Both the position numbers and the translations under genes were made by a program. From Arthrobacter sp. FB24 (GTDB lineage: Bacteria > Actinomycetota > Actinomycetes > Actinomycetales > Micrococcaceae): a stretch of DNA of 64,000 nt. The stretch covers positions 2,046,001 to 2,110,000 of the forward strand of contig NC_008541.1 of NCBI RefSeq assembly GCF_000196235.1, read 5' to 3'. Under the pieces are notes generated by a model that made no database searches, was not told where the DNA came from, and saw nothing but the letters and a program-made list of their open reading frames with translations. Shown piece by piece: positions 10,401 through 17,217 of the stretch (its first letter is position 1; the number at the start of each line of letters is the position of its first letter).

Positions 10401-10955
10401 ATCCTGAGTGACGACCTGGCAACTGCGCTCCAGGCGATCCTCATTAGCCGTCACTATGTTGGCGCCGCCTTTCGCCGGGACTGGCTGGAAGCTGCCGCGG
10501 ACCTCGATGGATGGCGGGCCAGCGGCTGCGCCAGTTTCATAATGTGGGCGCCCGCGACAGCCAACCCGGAAAGCCAGGTCAAGTTCGCGATGGAAGGGCT
10601 ACGGCGCTCGTCCGATGAACCTGACTCGGTAAAAAGATGGGTCGAGGCAACTTCCCGATGGCTCATCCGTATCGGCGACAAGGAGGCCTACTCAAACTTG
10701 GTGTTGTATCTTCAAAGACTTCTCGCGCAGCCCTGGATAACGTCCGCCCAACTACCATTCGTTCTAGCAGGAATCAGAGCCGCGACAAGCTCCGCCGAGG
10801 TCGCCGATCCATTCGAAGCAGCGCTGACAAGTCATTACCAAGACGTCGCCGAGAAGGCCGGGCCAGCTCTCGCGTCACGATACGTACGAGGGTTTGTCCA
10901 TCTGACAAACGCGGACGACCGCTCCATAACAAACCGAATCATTTTGACTAGTTGA
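7413..10955 (+). CDS. Large helical-repeat (TPR-like) protein with C-terminal PIN nuclease-like domain
   Basis: 1180 residues from the ATG at 7413, which has a GGAGGG ribosome site; the first 29 codons of the longer frame are unlikely to be used. Residues 1-30 are hydrophobic and may sit at a membrane. Residues about 60-770 are alanine-rich paired helices of the TPR/SEL1 kind (for example AALTSARSALQVAQP and GEAADAAADLMTRDPGNPAA). A PIN-like segment follows: VVDVTALLTL with Asp841, and PLWCDDVKVRQLA with Asp967/Asp968, then FGTSALVEAM. The spacing of acidic residues fits the metal site of PIN RNases. The layout recalls the TPR-GreAB-C-PIN proteins proposed as conflict-system effectors, although I cannot see a GreAB-C domain. 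It has no obvious operon partner. Confidence 0.6.
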   Translation: MAAEWAVGVAAKVAGPMVGKLTMAAWQRIALSWLVAWRARRKAKELRLPAPAYWEFRRYLGAGEPLSAFRSADPERIEALGRSLRKQTFGAAWARLTDIQAKQFVDLLLSAYTHGLSTNEALEIQSATTRAEIKAAHVSPVSAFEADLRFVAPVRAKQAKALADSWPAVHRFVREFVATQDPKTALVDWKQHRPAWFGQTSAAALMWMADLASDYGLNDEAIALIDEGLEQGATPADYWRVRRDLLEGTSSPDAQRAMMKRHEGHPLADSISAAIDQSPRRALEILDTWDTPDAAERALKASIRCQLLAANDDIEGAVRLAREALQEDQLTGPAQLAAEYLLQRGSIRDSALHFGDLEASLELALAVRNAIRTWRGPSYRAVATAMQAAQALGNSRKAWCLSQLPPTGEAIDQEAKNPEVRKLAIVIAADTRPDEEVRGLLAETGDYSLTRLEAEALMAEHHKDGKTALGLWLKAGDQAATANEQFRIGFQIAMHGAVPPRMEALSADHRDIVSDLKLVAAAFSEVPGQFEALRARARKQRTLAFALYRYFELRSEFEQAAKAAANAAKQWSDAELWHIASNAYLRAGDRKAALTSARSALQVAQPSWGKHEAVYANLIELLSADGRWGEAADAAADLMTRDPGNPAAVWALVECQVRLGQLDDAWKTYAEFGGRPSPRNEREAVLRIKLWRRYQLADGSLHELLEVLDAFNNSKQVRAVATMAMLFPTAELPEPVAEQIRIRLEELLPSLEDVFIPQKIDLENPLEALNGLVAQLPDTSDMDRQVEEGKLPFGVAASVHHSSYVELLASRTGIVFAGDATTFEDEVAAARVARDSDAVVDVTALLTLDLFDTELGDQLLGYFGGNAVPLEQFLDTIQAVEKLSQRSTMSIGKSREGTAKVHQISEREAEQRFERAKHVHARFQNVRTQERSADTNIPRLQAEEEVFVWLTALDLALDEPPRPLWCDDVKVRQLAVAMGAAAFGTSALVEAMRLDQILSDDLATALQAILISRHYVGAAFRRDWLEAAADLDGWRASGCASFIMWAPATANPESQVKFAMEGLRRSSDEPDSVKRWVEATSRWLIRIGDKEAYSNLVLYLQRLLAQPWITSAQLPFVLAGIRAATSSAEVADPFEAALTSHYQDVAEKAGPALASRYVRGFVHLTNADDRSITNRIILTS

Positions 10956-11143
10956 TGCCAGCGGCAATGAGGGTTGTTGGTGCAGGTTCATTGGCACCGG
11001 GAGGGTGGGGAGCTAAGCCAACATTAGGGCGCGCGCGCAACTATCTGCCTACTTACTTTACGTAACAGTTCGCTGCCGCCAGCCAGTCGAGCAACGTCTT
11101 GGCAAGCAGCCCGGTCGGGCTCGCCGAAGTGGACCAAAAGAGG

Positions 11144-11162
11144 GTGTGCACAATGTGCACAC
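11144..11162. repeat. Palindrome P1 of module A
   Basis: Perfect 8-bp arms GTGTGCAC and GTGCACAC around AAT. The same palindrome recurs at 25683-25699 and 36376-36394, always just upstream of a CTTCGGA segment, and inverted forms occur at the far side of modules B and C. The size and symmetry fit a protein-binding operator or recombination site; which one is unknown. Confidence 0.7.
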
Positions 11163-11183
11163 GTTCGGCTTCGGACTGCGGCG

Positions 11184-12556
11184 TGTTATGTCTCTGGACA
11201 TGGGTGACAGTTCTGTATCAGGACATGGGTGACAGTTTAGGAGTTCTTGGTGGTGACACTTCTGCCATTCTGATGGGTGAACGAGTGGAGTTGAGCCTGT
11301 TGATCCTCGTGTCCGTTTAGCGATCTCGCAGTGGCCGGATGATCCGCCGCGTGGTGCCGTGACAGCGTTCTGTGCCGAGCATGGCATCTCCCGTAAGACG
11401 TTTTACGTGTTGTTGGGCCGGGCCCGGGCCGGGGGCCCGGCTACAGCGTTGGAACCGCGGTCCCGTCGGCCGCGCACGAGCCCGTCCAGGATCAGTGATG
11501 AGGCCAAGGAGCAGGCACTTCGGGTGCGGGGAGCGTTGGAGCGCTCGGGCCTGGACCACGGACCGATCAGCGTGTTTGAGAAGATGAAGTCCATGGGCCT
11601 GGAACCGGTTCCCTCGGTTGCGTCGCTGGCCAGAATCTTCCGTCAAAGCGGTGTCGCGAGGCTGGAGCCGCGGAAGAAACCCCGGGCCGCGTACCGCCGG
11701 TGGCAGCTGGATGCGACCGAGTACGTCCTCACCGGTGGCCGTAAATGCGTGATTTTCCAGCTCATCGATGACCACTCCCGTTTCGCGGTCGCCTCCCACG
11801 TTGCCGCCGGGGAAACGTCCGAGGCCGCGATCGCGGTGGTGAAGAAGGGCATCACCGCGCACGGGGTACCGCAGAAACTGCTCACGGATAACGGGGCCGC
11901 GTTGAACCCTTCACGGCGGGGCCATCAAGGCCAGCTCCTCACGTGCGTCACCTCCCTGGGGATCGAGGCGGTCACCGGGAAACCTTACAAACCAACCACG
12001 CAGGGCAAGAACGAACGCTTCCATCAGACCCTATTCCGGTTCCTGGACAAACAACCCCTCGCCAGGACAATTGAACAGCTTCAGGAGCAGGTCGAAGCGT
12101 TCGATCAGCTCTATAACACCGAACGCCCGCACCAGGGTTTGCCCGGGCGGATCACCCCGCGCCAAGCATGGGCGGCCACACCGGTCGCCGAGCCACCACA
12201 CCCGAAACCTGTCCCGGCCCTCACACAGGACAGGACCCGCGGCAGCGGCCAGGCCACCCGCATCGCCTACCCCAACGGCAGAGTCACGATCAACAGCGTG
12301 GTCTACATGATCGGCAGACCCTACGCCCGGCACTGCATCCACGCGCTCTGGGACACCGAGATGATCCAGTTCTTCGATGACCAGGGCACCCACATCACGT
12401 CCTACCCCTGCCCGCCAGCCGGGACCAAATCAGTCGGCAACGGCAAGCCCCCAGGACGCACCATGAAACAACCCCCAACCGTCACCGAAGTCCTGACACA
12501 CGACATGTCACCGATCTCCTGATACAGAACCGTCACCCATGTCCCGAGACATCACA
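11184..12556 (+). mobile_element. IS481-type insertion sequence, copy 1 (1373 bp), in repeat module A
   Basis: The element begins TGTTATGTCTC and ends GAGACATCACA. Its ends form an imperfect inverted repeat of about 40 bp, with only a few mismatches. Flanks are a perfect 15-bp duplication, CTTCGGACTGCGGCG, at 11169-11183 and 12557-12571. The left end carries the 17-mer GGACATGGGTGACAGTT twice (11196 and 11221), likely transposase-binding repeats. A near-identical copy of exactly the same length lies inverted at 25722-27094. One transposase gene fills most of the element. The intact reading frame and matching ends suggest recent activity. Confidence 0.9.
11359..12522 (+). CDS. IS481-family transposase (copy 1)
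   Basis: 387 residues from a GTG. An N-terminal helix-turn-helix (AVTAFCAEHGISRKTFYVLL) is followed by a second HTH and the retroviral-type integrase core: WQLDATEYVL (first Asp), LLTDNGAAL (second Asp) and KPTTQGKNERFHQTLFRFL (Glu), then YNTERPHQGLPGRITPRQAW. This DDE enzyme cuts and joins the element's ends. Upstream of the GTG the frame stays open and protein-like (VDPRVRLAISQWPDD), but no ATG, GTG or TTG is available before a stop at 11278, so the true start is uncertain. It differs from copy 2 by one visible residue (VEAFDQ versus VGAFDQ). Confidence 0.9.
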   Translation: MTAFCAEHGISRKTFYVLLGRARAGGPATALEPRSRRPRTSPSRISDEAKEQALRVRGALERSGLDHGPISVFEKMKSMGLEPVPSVASLARIFRQSGVARLEPRKKPRAAYRRWQLDATEYVLTGGRKCVIFQLIDDHSRFAVASHVAAGETSEAAIAVVKKGITAHGVPQKLLTDNGAALNPSRRGHQGQLLTCVTSLGIEAVTGKPYKPTTQGKNERFHQTLFRFLDKQPLARTIEQLQEQVEAFDQLYNTERPHQGLPGRITPRQAWAATPVAEPPHPKPVPALTQDRTRGSGQATRIAYPNGRVTINSVVYMIGRPYARHCIHALWDTEMIQFFDDQGTHITSYPCPPAGTKSVGNGKPPGRTMKQPPTVTEVLTHDMSPIS

Positions 12557-12642
12557 CTTCGGACTGCGGCGTACTGGGGGCGGATCGGGCCGGATTCCGC
12601 ATGTTTCCGCGGGATCCCAGTGTTTGCGCGGTCTGGAATGCA

Positions 12643-12663
12643 GTTCGAGTCCCACCTCGGGCA
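12643..12663 (+). repeat. tRNA(Leu)-like 3' tail, module A (att-like)
   Basis: The segment GTTCGAGTCCCACCTCGGGC plus A has the order T-loop, T-stem 3' strand (CCCAC), acceptor 3' strand (CTCGGGC) and discriminator A, as in a tRNA(Leu) whose 5' end would read GCCCGAG. The matching T-stem 5' strand (GTGGG) and the rest of the tRNA are missing, so this is a tail only. Identical tails lie at 27181-27201 and 36487-36507. tRNA 3' ends are classic cores for tyrosine-recombinase integration. Confidence 0.6.
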
Positions 12664-12668
12664 CGCAT

Positions 12669-12693
12669 AACCCCTCGTCAGAGGGGTTTTTGC
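12669..12693 (+). terminator. Rho-independent terminator behind the tRNA-like tail, module A
   Basis: Eight-bp stem AACCCCTC / GAGGGGTT with loop GTCA, followed by TTTTTGCTTT. It sits five bases after the tRNA-like tail, as a terminator would behind a tRNA gene. The same structure recurs in modules B and C. Confidence 0.85.
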
Positions 12694-13192
12694 TTTAATG
12701 TGTGGACATTGCTTGTGGTCGCGTCGCTCTGACGGATGGTTTGCCGGCTGTGGGCTGACCGCCGTGGTGGCCTATTCAGGTGTGTGGGGGGGCGGGTTCA
12801 AGTCCTTGGCTAGTGGGCCTTCCGCTTGCTGCCACTGGGTATACGCGTTACCTAGGTACGGTTTTCGTTGGCTGGGCTTGAGGGTGCCCTACACCTAGTC
12901 ATGCGCCGGCGGACCGGCAGCTATATGACCTTTAGGAATCCGAGTTAGCGACTTTTGGAAGGCCTTCTTTGGAACGGCGAGGAGGGCCTGTGTCCGTATT
13001 TGTCCTGCCAAAGAGGGTGTGGACAATGTCCACGCTCAAGTCTGCTTTTTAGGGACAGCAGTGGCGCGCGGAGGACTAGCACTATCGGCCTCTGCGGCTG
13101 GTGACCCAGCTAGTTTTCTTGCATAGTCTCTGGGAGCCGTTGAACGCCTACATTCGAAACGGGTTGAAGGGGCCCGGGACAGCCCATTTTGG

Positions 13193-14203
13193 TCAGCTCG
13201 GGACGTTACGGGGTGCGGCTGTCGAAGCTCGGGGGATGAGGGTTGCCCGCATTTCGGGCCCAGCCGTCGGTGCTGGAGTTCCTTCGATGGCGCTGAGGGC
13301 TAAACGCCCCAGGTAGCGCCCCAGCCCGGCAGTATCTACGTTGATGGTGGACAACTGGGGCTGGAACATCGAAGAGAGTGGTGTGTTATCGAGTCCGATG
13401 ATCGAGAGGTCCCCTGGGACTGTCAGTCCGGCTCGGAGGGAGGCTCCTGTGAGCGCAGCTGCAACGTCGTCGTTGTAGGCAGCTATGGCAGTGACTCCGA
13501 CTGAGCGCCAGTCACGGATCGCGGCCAGGGCTGACTCGTCGGCCAGGTCAATGTTCCTGCACGTGATGGGACGAAGCCCCAAGGCAGAGGCAGTCTCCTG
13601 GGCGCGGACCCGGCGGGCGTTCACCAGGTCGGCAACCTTTGGATCGTTGAGCCCTGCATACGCAATGGCGGTGTGGCCGAGCTCGGCAAGATGTTCGAGC
13701 TGGAGCGCGGGGCCGTTGTCGATGTAGACCTCGGAAGGGGGAGCTTCCGGATCGGGGATCAGGCGGGTGATCCCGGCACCCCGGATCGCCTCTGCCTGCT
13801 CCGGTGTGAAGGAATTCAAGGTGAGCACTACGTCGGGCTGGATGCTTTCCCAGAGTGGCCGGGCCTGGCCGCTGGAGTGCGGGGTGTAGGTAACCAGTGT
13901 GTAGCCGGCCTGGTCGAGGGTGAGGGATGCTTCCTCGATGTTCCGTCGGAGGCTGAAGTCCAGCGGCCAGTCGGGCAGGACGAGGAGTACTATGTGGCTT
14001 CGTCCACTCGCCAGGGTCCGGGCCGCTGAATGCCGGCGGTAGCCGAGGCGCTGGGCTTCCTTCAGAACTTTCGTCCTCGTGGCCTCGGAGATCGTTTGCC
14101 CCGGGGTGTTGTTGAGGACGAAGCCCACAGTTGCCCGCGACACTCCCAGTGACTTGGCGATGTCGTATGTCGTCACCCGCCGCGTTGGCACGCTCGTCGC
14201 CAC
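13193..14203 (-). CDS. LacI-family regulator of the rhamnoside cluster
   Basis: 336 residues from a GTG with a strong GGAGG site. The N-terminal helix-turn-helix and hinge are VTTYDIAKSLGVSRATVGFV and the following LNNTPGQTISEATR. The periplasmic-binding-like sensor domain covers residues 65-330, with SIIGLDNTPLSSMFQPQLST near the end as in LacI/GalR repressors. The gene diverges from the MFS transporter. Two copies of a CG-centred palindrome in the shared intergenic region are its likely operators. The inducer is presumably rhamnose, a rhamnoside or an aglycone product, inferred from the neighbours. Confidence 0.9.
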   Translation of the reverse strand: MATSVPTRRVTTYDIAKSLGVSRATVGFVLNNTPGQTISEATRTKVLKEAQRLGYRRHSAARTLASGRSHIVLLVLPDWPLDFSLRRNIEEASLTLDQAGYTLVTYTPHSSGQARPLWESIQPDVVLTLNSFTPEQAEAIRGAGITRLIPDPEAPPSEVYIDNGPALQLEHLAELGHTAIAYAGLNDPKVADLVNARRVRAQETASALGLRPITCRNIDLADESALAAIRDWRSVGVTAIAAYNDDVAAALTGASLRAGLTVPGDLSIIGLDNTPLSSMFQPQLSTINVDTAGLGRYLGRLALSAIEGTPAPTAGPEMRATLIPRASTAAPRNVPS

Positions 14204-14234
14204 CGATCCTCCAGTTCCAGCATTCAGAGCTAGC

Positions 14235-14252
14235 CACTTGCGCGGGCTAGTT
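14235..14252. promoter_or_regulatory. Candidate LacI-type operator, distal site
   Basis: CACTTGCGCGGGCTAGTT shares its right half GCGCGGGCTAGT with the site at 14277, and its centre lies 42 bp away, about four helical turns. It lies closer to the regulator gene, suiting autoregulation or looping. Confidence 0.55.
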
Positions 14253-14276
14253 CCCCTACAGTAGCATCAGTGAATT

Positions 14277-14294
14277 CACTAGCGCGGGCTAGTG
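14277..14294. promoter_or_regulatory. Candidate LacI-type operator, proximal site
   Basis: CACTAGCGCGGGCTAGTG is a near-perfect palindrome (CACTAGC/GCTAGTG arms, CG-type centre), the usual form of LacI-family operators. It lies 37 bases before the MFS start, where bound repressor would block transcription of the cluster. Confidence 0.65.
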
Positions 14295-14330
14295 ACCCTT
14301 TTCACTTTTCTCCCTGACAATGGAGTCCTT

Positions 14331-15653
14331 ATGAATTCGCGTGAAACGCATGCTGCAGTTCCCGGCGCCTTGGCGCCGGCGTTGGCAGTGGAAGCGGAAC
14401 TTCCCGCTCCGGCCCTTGACGCCCCCAAGGTCAGCGGCCGCTACATCTGGCTGATGGTGCTCGCACAGTTTGGTGTGTTCGTAGCATTCATCACGCCTCT
14501 GGCTATTTCCCTGGCGATCAGGGTGAACCAGTTGGCGCCAACTAACCAGGAATATTTGGGTTACATCACCGGGGCAGGTGCGTTGGCCGTGATGGTTACC
14601 AGCCCGTTCCTTGGCATGGTCAGTGACCGCACCAGGACCCGGATCGGGCGCCGACGCCCCTTCATGATCGCCGGAACACTGTTGGGAGTCATCTCGCTCC
14701 TGGTCATGGCATATGCCCCCAGCGTGCTGATCCTTGGAGCCGGCTGGATCCTGGCCCAACTGGGGTGGGGTCAGGTACTGAGCAATCTCCAGATTTCGAC
14801 GGCGGACCGGCTGCCTGAATCCCAGCGGGGCAAGGTGGCAGGCCTCACGGGCTTCTCCACCCAGGTTGCACCCGTTTTCGGCGTCGTTATCGCCGGCGGT
14901 TTCGCAGCTGACCCACTGCTGCTCTTCATGGTTCCCGGTGTGGTCGGTGTGCTTCTCGTAGCACTGTTCGTCCTGTTCGTTCACGAGGCTGATAGCCGCG
15001 GCATGGTTTTCTCCGCAAAAATGACGCCAGCGTCAATGCTCCGCAACTACCTCTACAACCCCAGCCAGTACCCAGATTTCTCCTGGAACTGGCTGGGACG
15101 GTTCTTCTTTTACTTCGGCCTGACGCTGAACACGACGTTTAGTGCCTTCTTCTTCGCGAGCCGGCTCGGTATCCCCGTGGAACAGGTAGGCGGGATCATC
15201 GCCACGCTCGGCGGTGCCGGCGTCCTGGCCACAACTGCGGGCGCGCTGGGTGGGGGCTTCCTGTCCGACCGTCTGCGGCGCCGCCGCCTGTTCGTGCTCT
15301 TCGGCGGGCTCTTGATGGCTGCCGGGATGATCTTGATGGCCTTTTCGTCTGATCTCCCTCTCCTCATTGCCGGTTCCTTGGTCACATCGATGGGTATCGG
15401 GATGTTCTCAGCGGTGGATCAGGCCCTGTTGCTGGACGTTCTCCCTGAAAAGGCCACCGACGCCGGGCGCTTTATGGGGATCACCGGTTTCGCGACCTCT
15501 ATCCCACAGTCGGCCGCACCCCTGATCGCCCCGATCTTCCTTGCTATCGGTGCCGCTGGAGACCAGAAGAACTACACCCTGCTATTCGTGGTCGCGGCAG
15601 GTTTCGTTCTGCTCGGTGGCGCCGTCATCATGCGGATTCGCTCCGCACGCTGA
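14331..15653 (+). CDS. MFS sugar/glycoside transporter
   Basis: 440 residues from the ATG at 14331, which has a GGAG site six bases upstream; an in-frame GTG at 14292 lies inside the operator and was rejected. Twelve hydrophobic segments can be traced. The loop after helices 2-3 carries SDRTRTRIGRRRPFMIAG, the signature of the sugar-porter group related to SLC45/sucrose and GPH-type carriers. The repeated D-R-x-x-R-R motif appears again as SDRLRRRRLFVLFG in the second half. As first gene of the cluster it is the only transporter here, so it probably brings in intact rhamnoglycosides or rhamnose-glucose disaccharides. Confidence 0.85.
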   Translation: MNSRETHAAVPGALAPALAVEAELPAPALDAPKVSGRYIWLMVLAQFGVFVAFITPLAISLAIRVNQLAPTNQEYLGYITGAGALAVMVTSPFLGMVSDRTRTRIGRRRPFMIAGTLLGVISLLVMAYAPSVLILGAGWILAQLGWGQVLSNLQISTADRLPESQRGKVAGLTGFSTQVAPVFGVVIAGGFAADPLLLFMVPGVVGVLLVALFVLFVHEADSRGMVFSAKMTPASMLRNYLYNPSQYPDFSWNWLGRFFFYFGLTLNTTFSAFFFASRLGIPVEQVGGIIATLGGAGVLATTAGALGGGFLSDRLRRRRLFVLFGGLLMAAGMILMAFSSDLPLLIAGSLVTSMGIGMFSAVDQALLLDVLPEKATDAGRFMGITGFATSIPQSAAPLIAPIFLAIGAAGDQKNYTLLFVVAAGFVLLGGAVIMRIRSAR

Positions 15654-15731
15654 CCAGTCGAGCCATAGCAACCCCCGGCAGTCCACGGCGCCGGGCTGGA
15701 CCAGTCCAATGCACGATATGGAGATTCGAGA

Positions 15732-17168
15732 TTGAGCATAACCAAACCACACACCACGGTGCTTCTCACCGGGGCAACCGGCAACTGGGGGAGGGCGACC
15801 CTGCGCGAGCTCTCCTCGCGTTCGGACCGCGTCACCGTACTGGTGCTCTCCTTACCAGGCGAAAAAGACAAGGCCGTACTGTCGGAGTTCTCGGCCATGG
15901 AGAACCTGGATGTTGTCTGGGGGGATCTGACAGATTACGCCACTGTTGCGACGTGCGTAGCGCGGGCGGATGTGGTGCTCCATGTGGGGGCGGTTGTTTC
16001 GCCTTTGGCCGATGAGCAGCCTGAGCTGGCTACTCGTGTGAACGTGGGCAGCATGCGGAACATCATCCGGGCGGTGAAGGCACAGCCCGATCCCAGCCGG
16101 ATCAGGGTTGTCGGCGTCGGGTCGGTAGCGCAGACCGGGAACCGCAACCCCCCGCTCCATTGGGGCAGGGTCGGTGACCCAATCCGCGTGTCCCGGTTCG
16201 ACGCCTATGGCCAAAGTAAGGTGACAGCCGAGCGGGAACTTGTCGAGGCCGGCCTGCCGACTTGGGTCTGGCTGCGGCAGACAGGAATCTTCCATCCCGG
16301 GATGCTCGAAATACGGGACCCCATCATGACCCACTCGCCGTTCGCAGGAGTCATGGAATGGGTTTCGGCACAAGACTCGGCCCGGCTGCTGGCCAACCTC
16401 TGCGAACCGGATGTCCCGGGCGAATTGTGGGGAGGTGTCTACAACATCGGCGGGGGCGAGGGCTGGCGGCTCAGCAACTGGCAACTGCAGACGGCCATCG
16501 GCCAAGCTGTGGGCGTGAAGGACATCAGGAAGTGGTACGACCGGAATTGGTTCGCGCTGAAGAACTTCCATGGACAGTGGTACACCGACAGCGACCGGCT
16601 GCACGCCCTGGTCCCGTTCCGCCAGGACACGTTCGAAAGTGCCCTCGCCCGCGCCCTCGCCACGGCCCCCTCGTCAGTACGAAATGCCGGCAAGGTCCCG
16701 GCCTGGATCGTCAAACACCTCGTCATGAAGCCGCTGTCCCGCAAACCCCGGGGAACGATGGCAGCCATCAGGTCAGGAACCGACCAGGAGGTCAGCGCCC
16801 ATTTCGGCAGCCTGCCGGAATGGCGCAGCATCGGCGACTGGTCCACGTTCGAGCCGCCCGCACCCTCACGCACCCCGTCCTATCTCGACCACGGATATGA
16901 CGAGAACAAGCCTGCATCCGAGTGGTCCGCCATCGATTACCTGGAGGCAGCAGCCTTCCGAGGCGGCAGGCTTTTGACCGAAGACGTGAACCCTGGGCTT
17001 CCGTCGGCACCGCTCATGTGGTCCTGTGGGGCGGGCCATGAATTCGCTGCCAGCCCAAGGCTGGTGCTTCAGGCTGGCCACTGGTGCCCCGCATGTACCG
17101 CCGATCCCGCAGGCTACGACCGGCAAGCCGAGCACAACAAATTCCTCGCTCAGGTCATCGATGCATGA
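15732..17168 (+). CDS. NAD(P)-dependent epimerase/dehydratase (extended SDR) with C-terminal zinc-ribbon-like tail
   Basis: 478 residues from a TTG (GGAG nine bases upstream). Residues 8-30 form the Rossmann start with GATGNWG; YGQSK near residue 160 is the SDR catalytic Tyr-x-x-x-Lys. Residues about 1-310 make a normal extended SDR. The rest is unusual: a linker and then MWSCGAGHEFAA...GHWCPAC, a treble-clef/zinc-ribbon pattern (CxxxH...CxxC) near residues 430-460. SDRs of this size act on sugars or sugar-linked carbonyls. Here the enzyme may oxidise or reduce the released sugar or the aglycone, but no substrate can be named. It is followed without a gap by the first rhamnosidase. Confidence 0.75.
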   Translation: MSITKPHTTVLLTGATGNWGRATLRELSSRSDRVTVLVLSLPGEKDKAVLSEFSAMENLDVVWGDLTDYATVATCVARADVVLHVGAVVSPLADEQPELATRVNVGSMRNIIRAVKAQPDPSRIRVVGVGSVAQTGNRNPPLHWGRVGDPIRVSRFDAYGQSKVTAERELVEAGLPTWVWLRQTGIFHPGMLEIRDPIMTHSPFAGVMEWVSAQDSARLLANLCEPDVPGELWGGVYNIGGGEGWRLSNWQLQTAIGQAVGVKDIRKWYDRNWFALKNFHGQWYTDSDRLHALVPFRQDTFESALARALATAPSSVRNAGKVPAWIVKHLVMKPLSRKPRGTMAAIRSGTDQEVSAHFGSLPEWRSIGDWSTFEPPAPSRTPSYLDHGYDENKPASEWSAIDYLEAAAFRGGRLLTEDVNPGLPSAPLMWSCGAGHEFAASPRLVLQAGHWCPACTADPAGYDRQAEHNKFLAQVIDA

Positions 17169-17217
17169 CCGCCGCGACGACTGCAAGCCCTTCCTTCTCG
17201 ATACTCAAGGACATTTC

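Larger units (their letters stand above)
12572..13192. repeat. Right part of repeat module A (noncoding)
   Basis: No gene is visible in these 620 bases. The left part, to about 12720, is closely related to 27110-27250 and more loosely to 36395-36560: GGCCGGATTCCGCATGTTTC, then the tRNA-like tail and terminator, then TTAATGTGTGGACATTG. Beyond that, module A diverges from B and C. It ends with a weak palindrome, GTGTGGACAATGTCCACGC (13017-13035), in the place of their second palindrome. Confidence 0.65.

Noticed and set aside
12572..12663. Complete tRNA gene
   Set aside because: Only the T-loop to discriminator portion is present; the T-stem 5' strand does not pair and no anticodon or D arm can be built.
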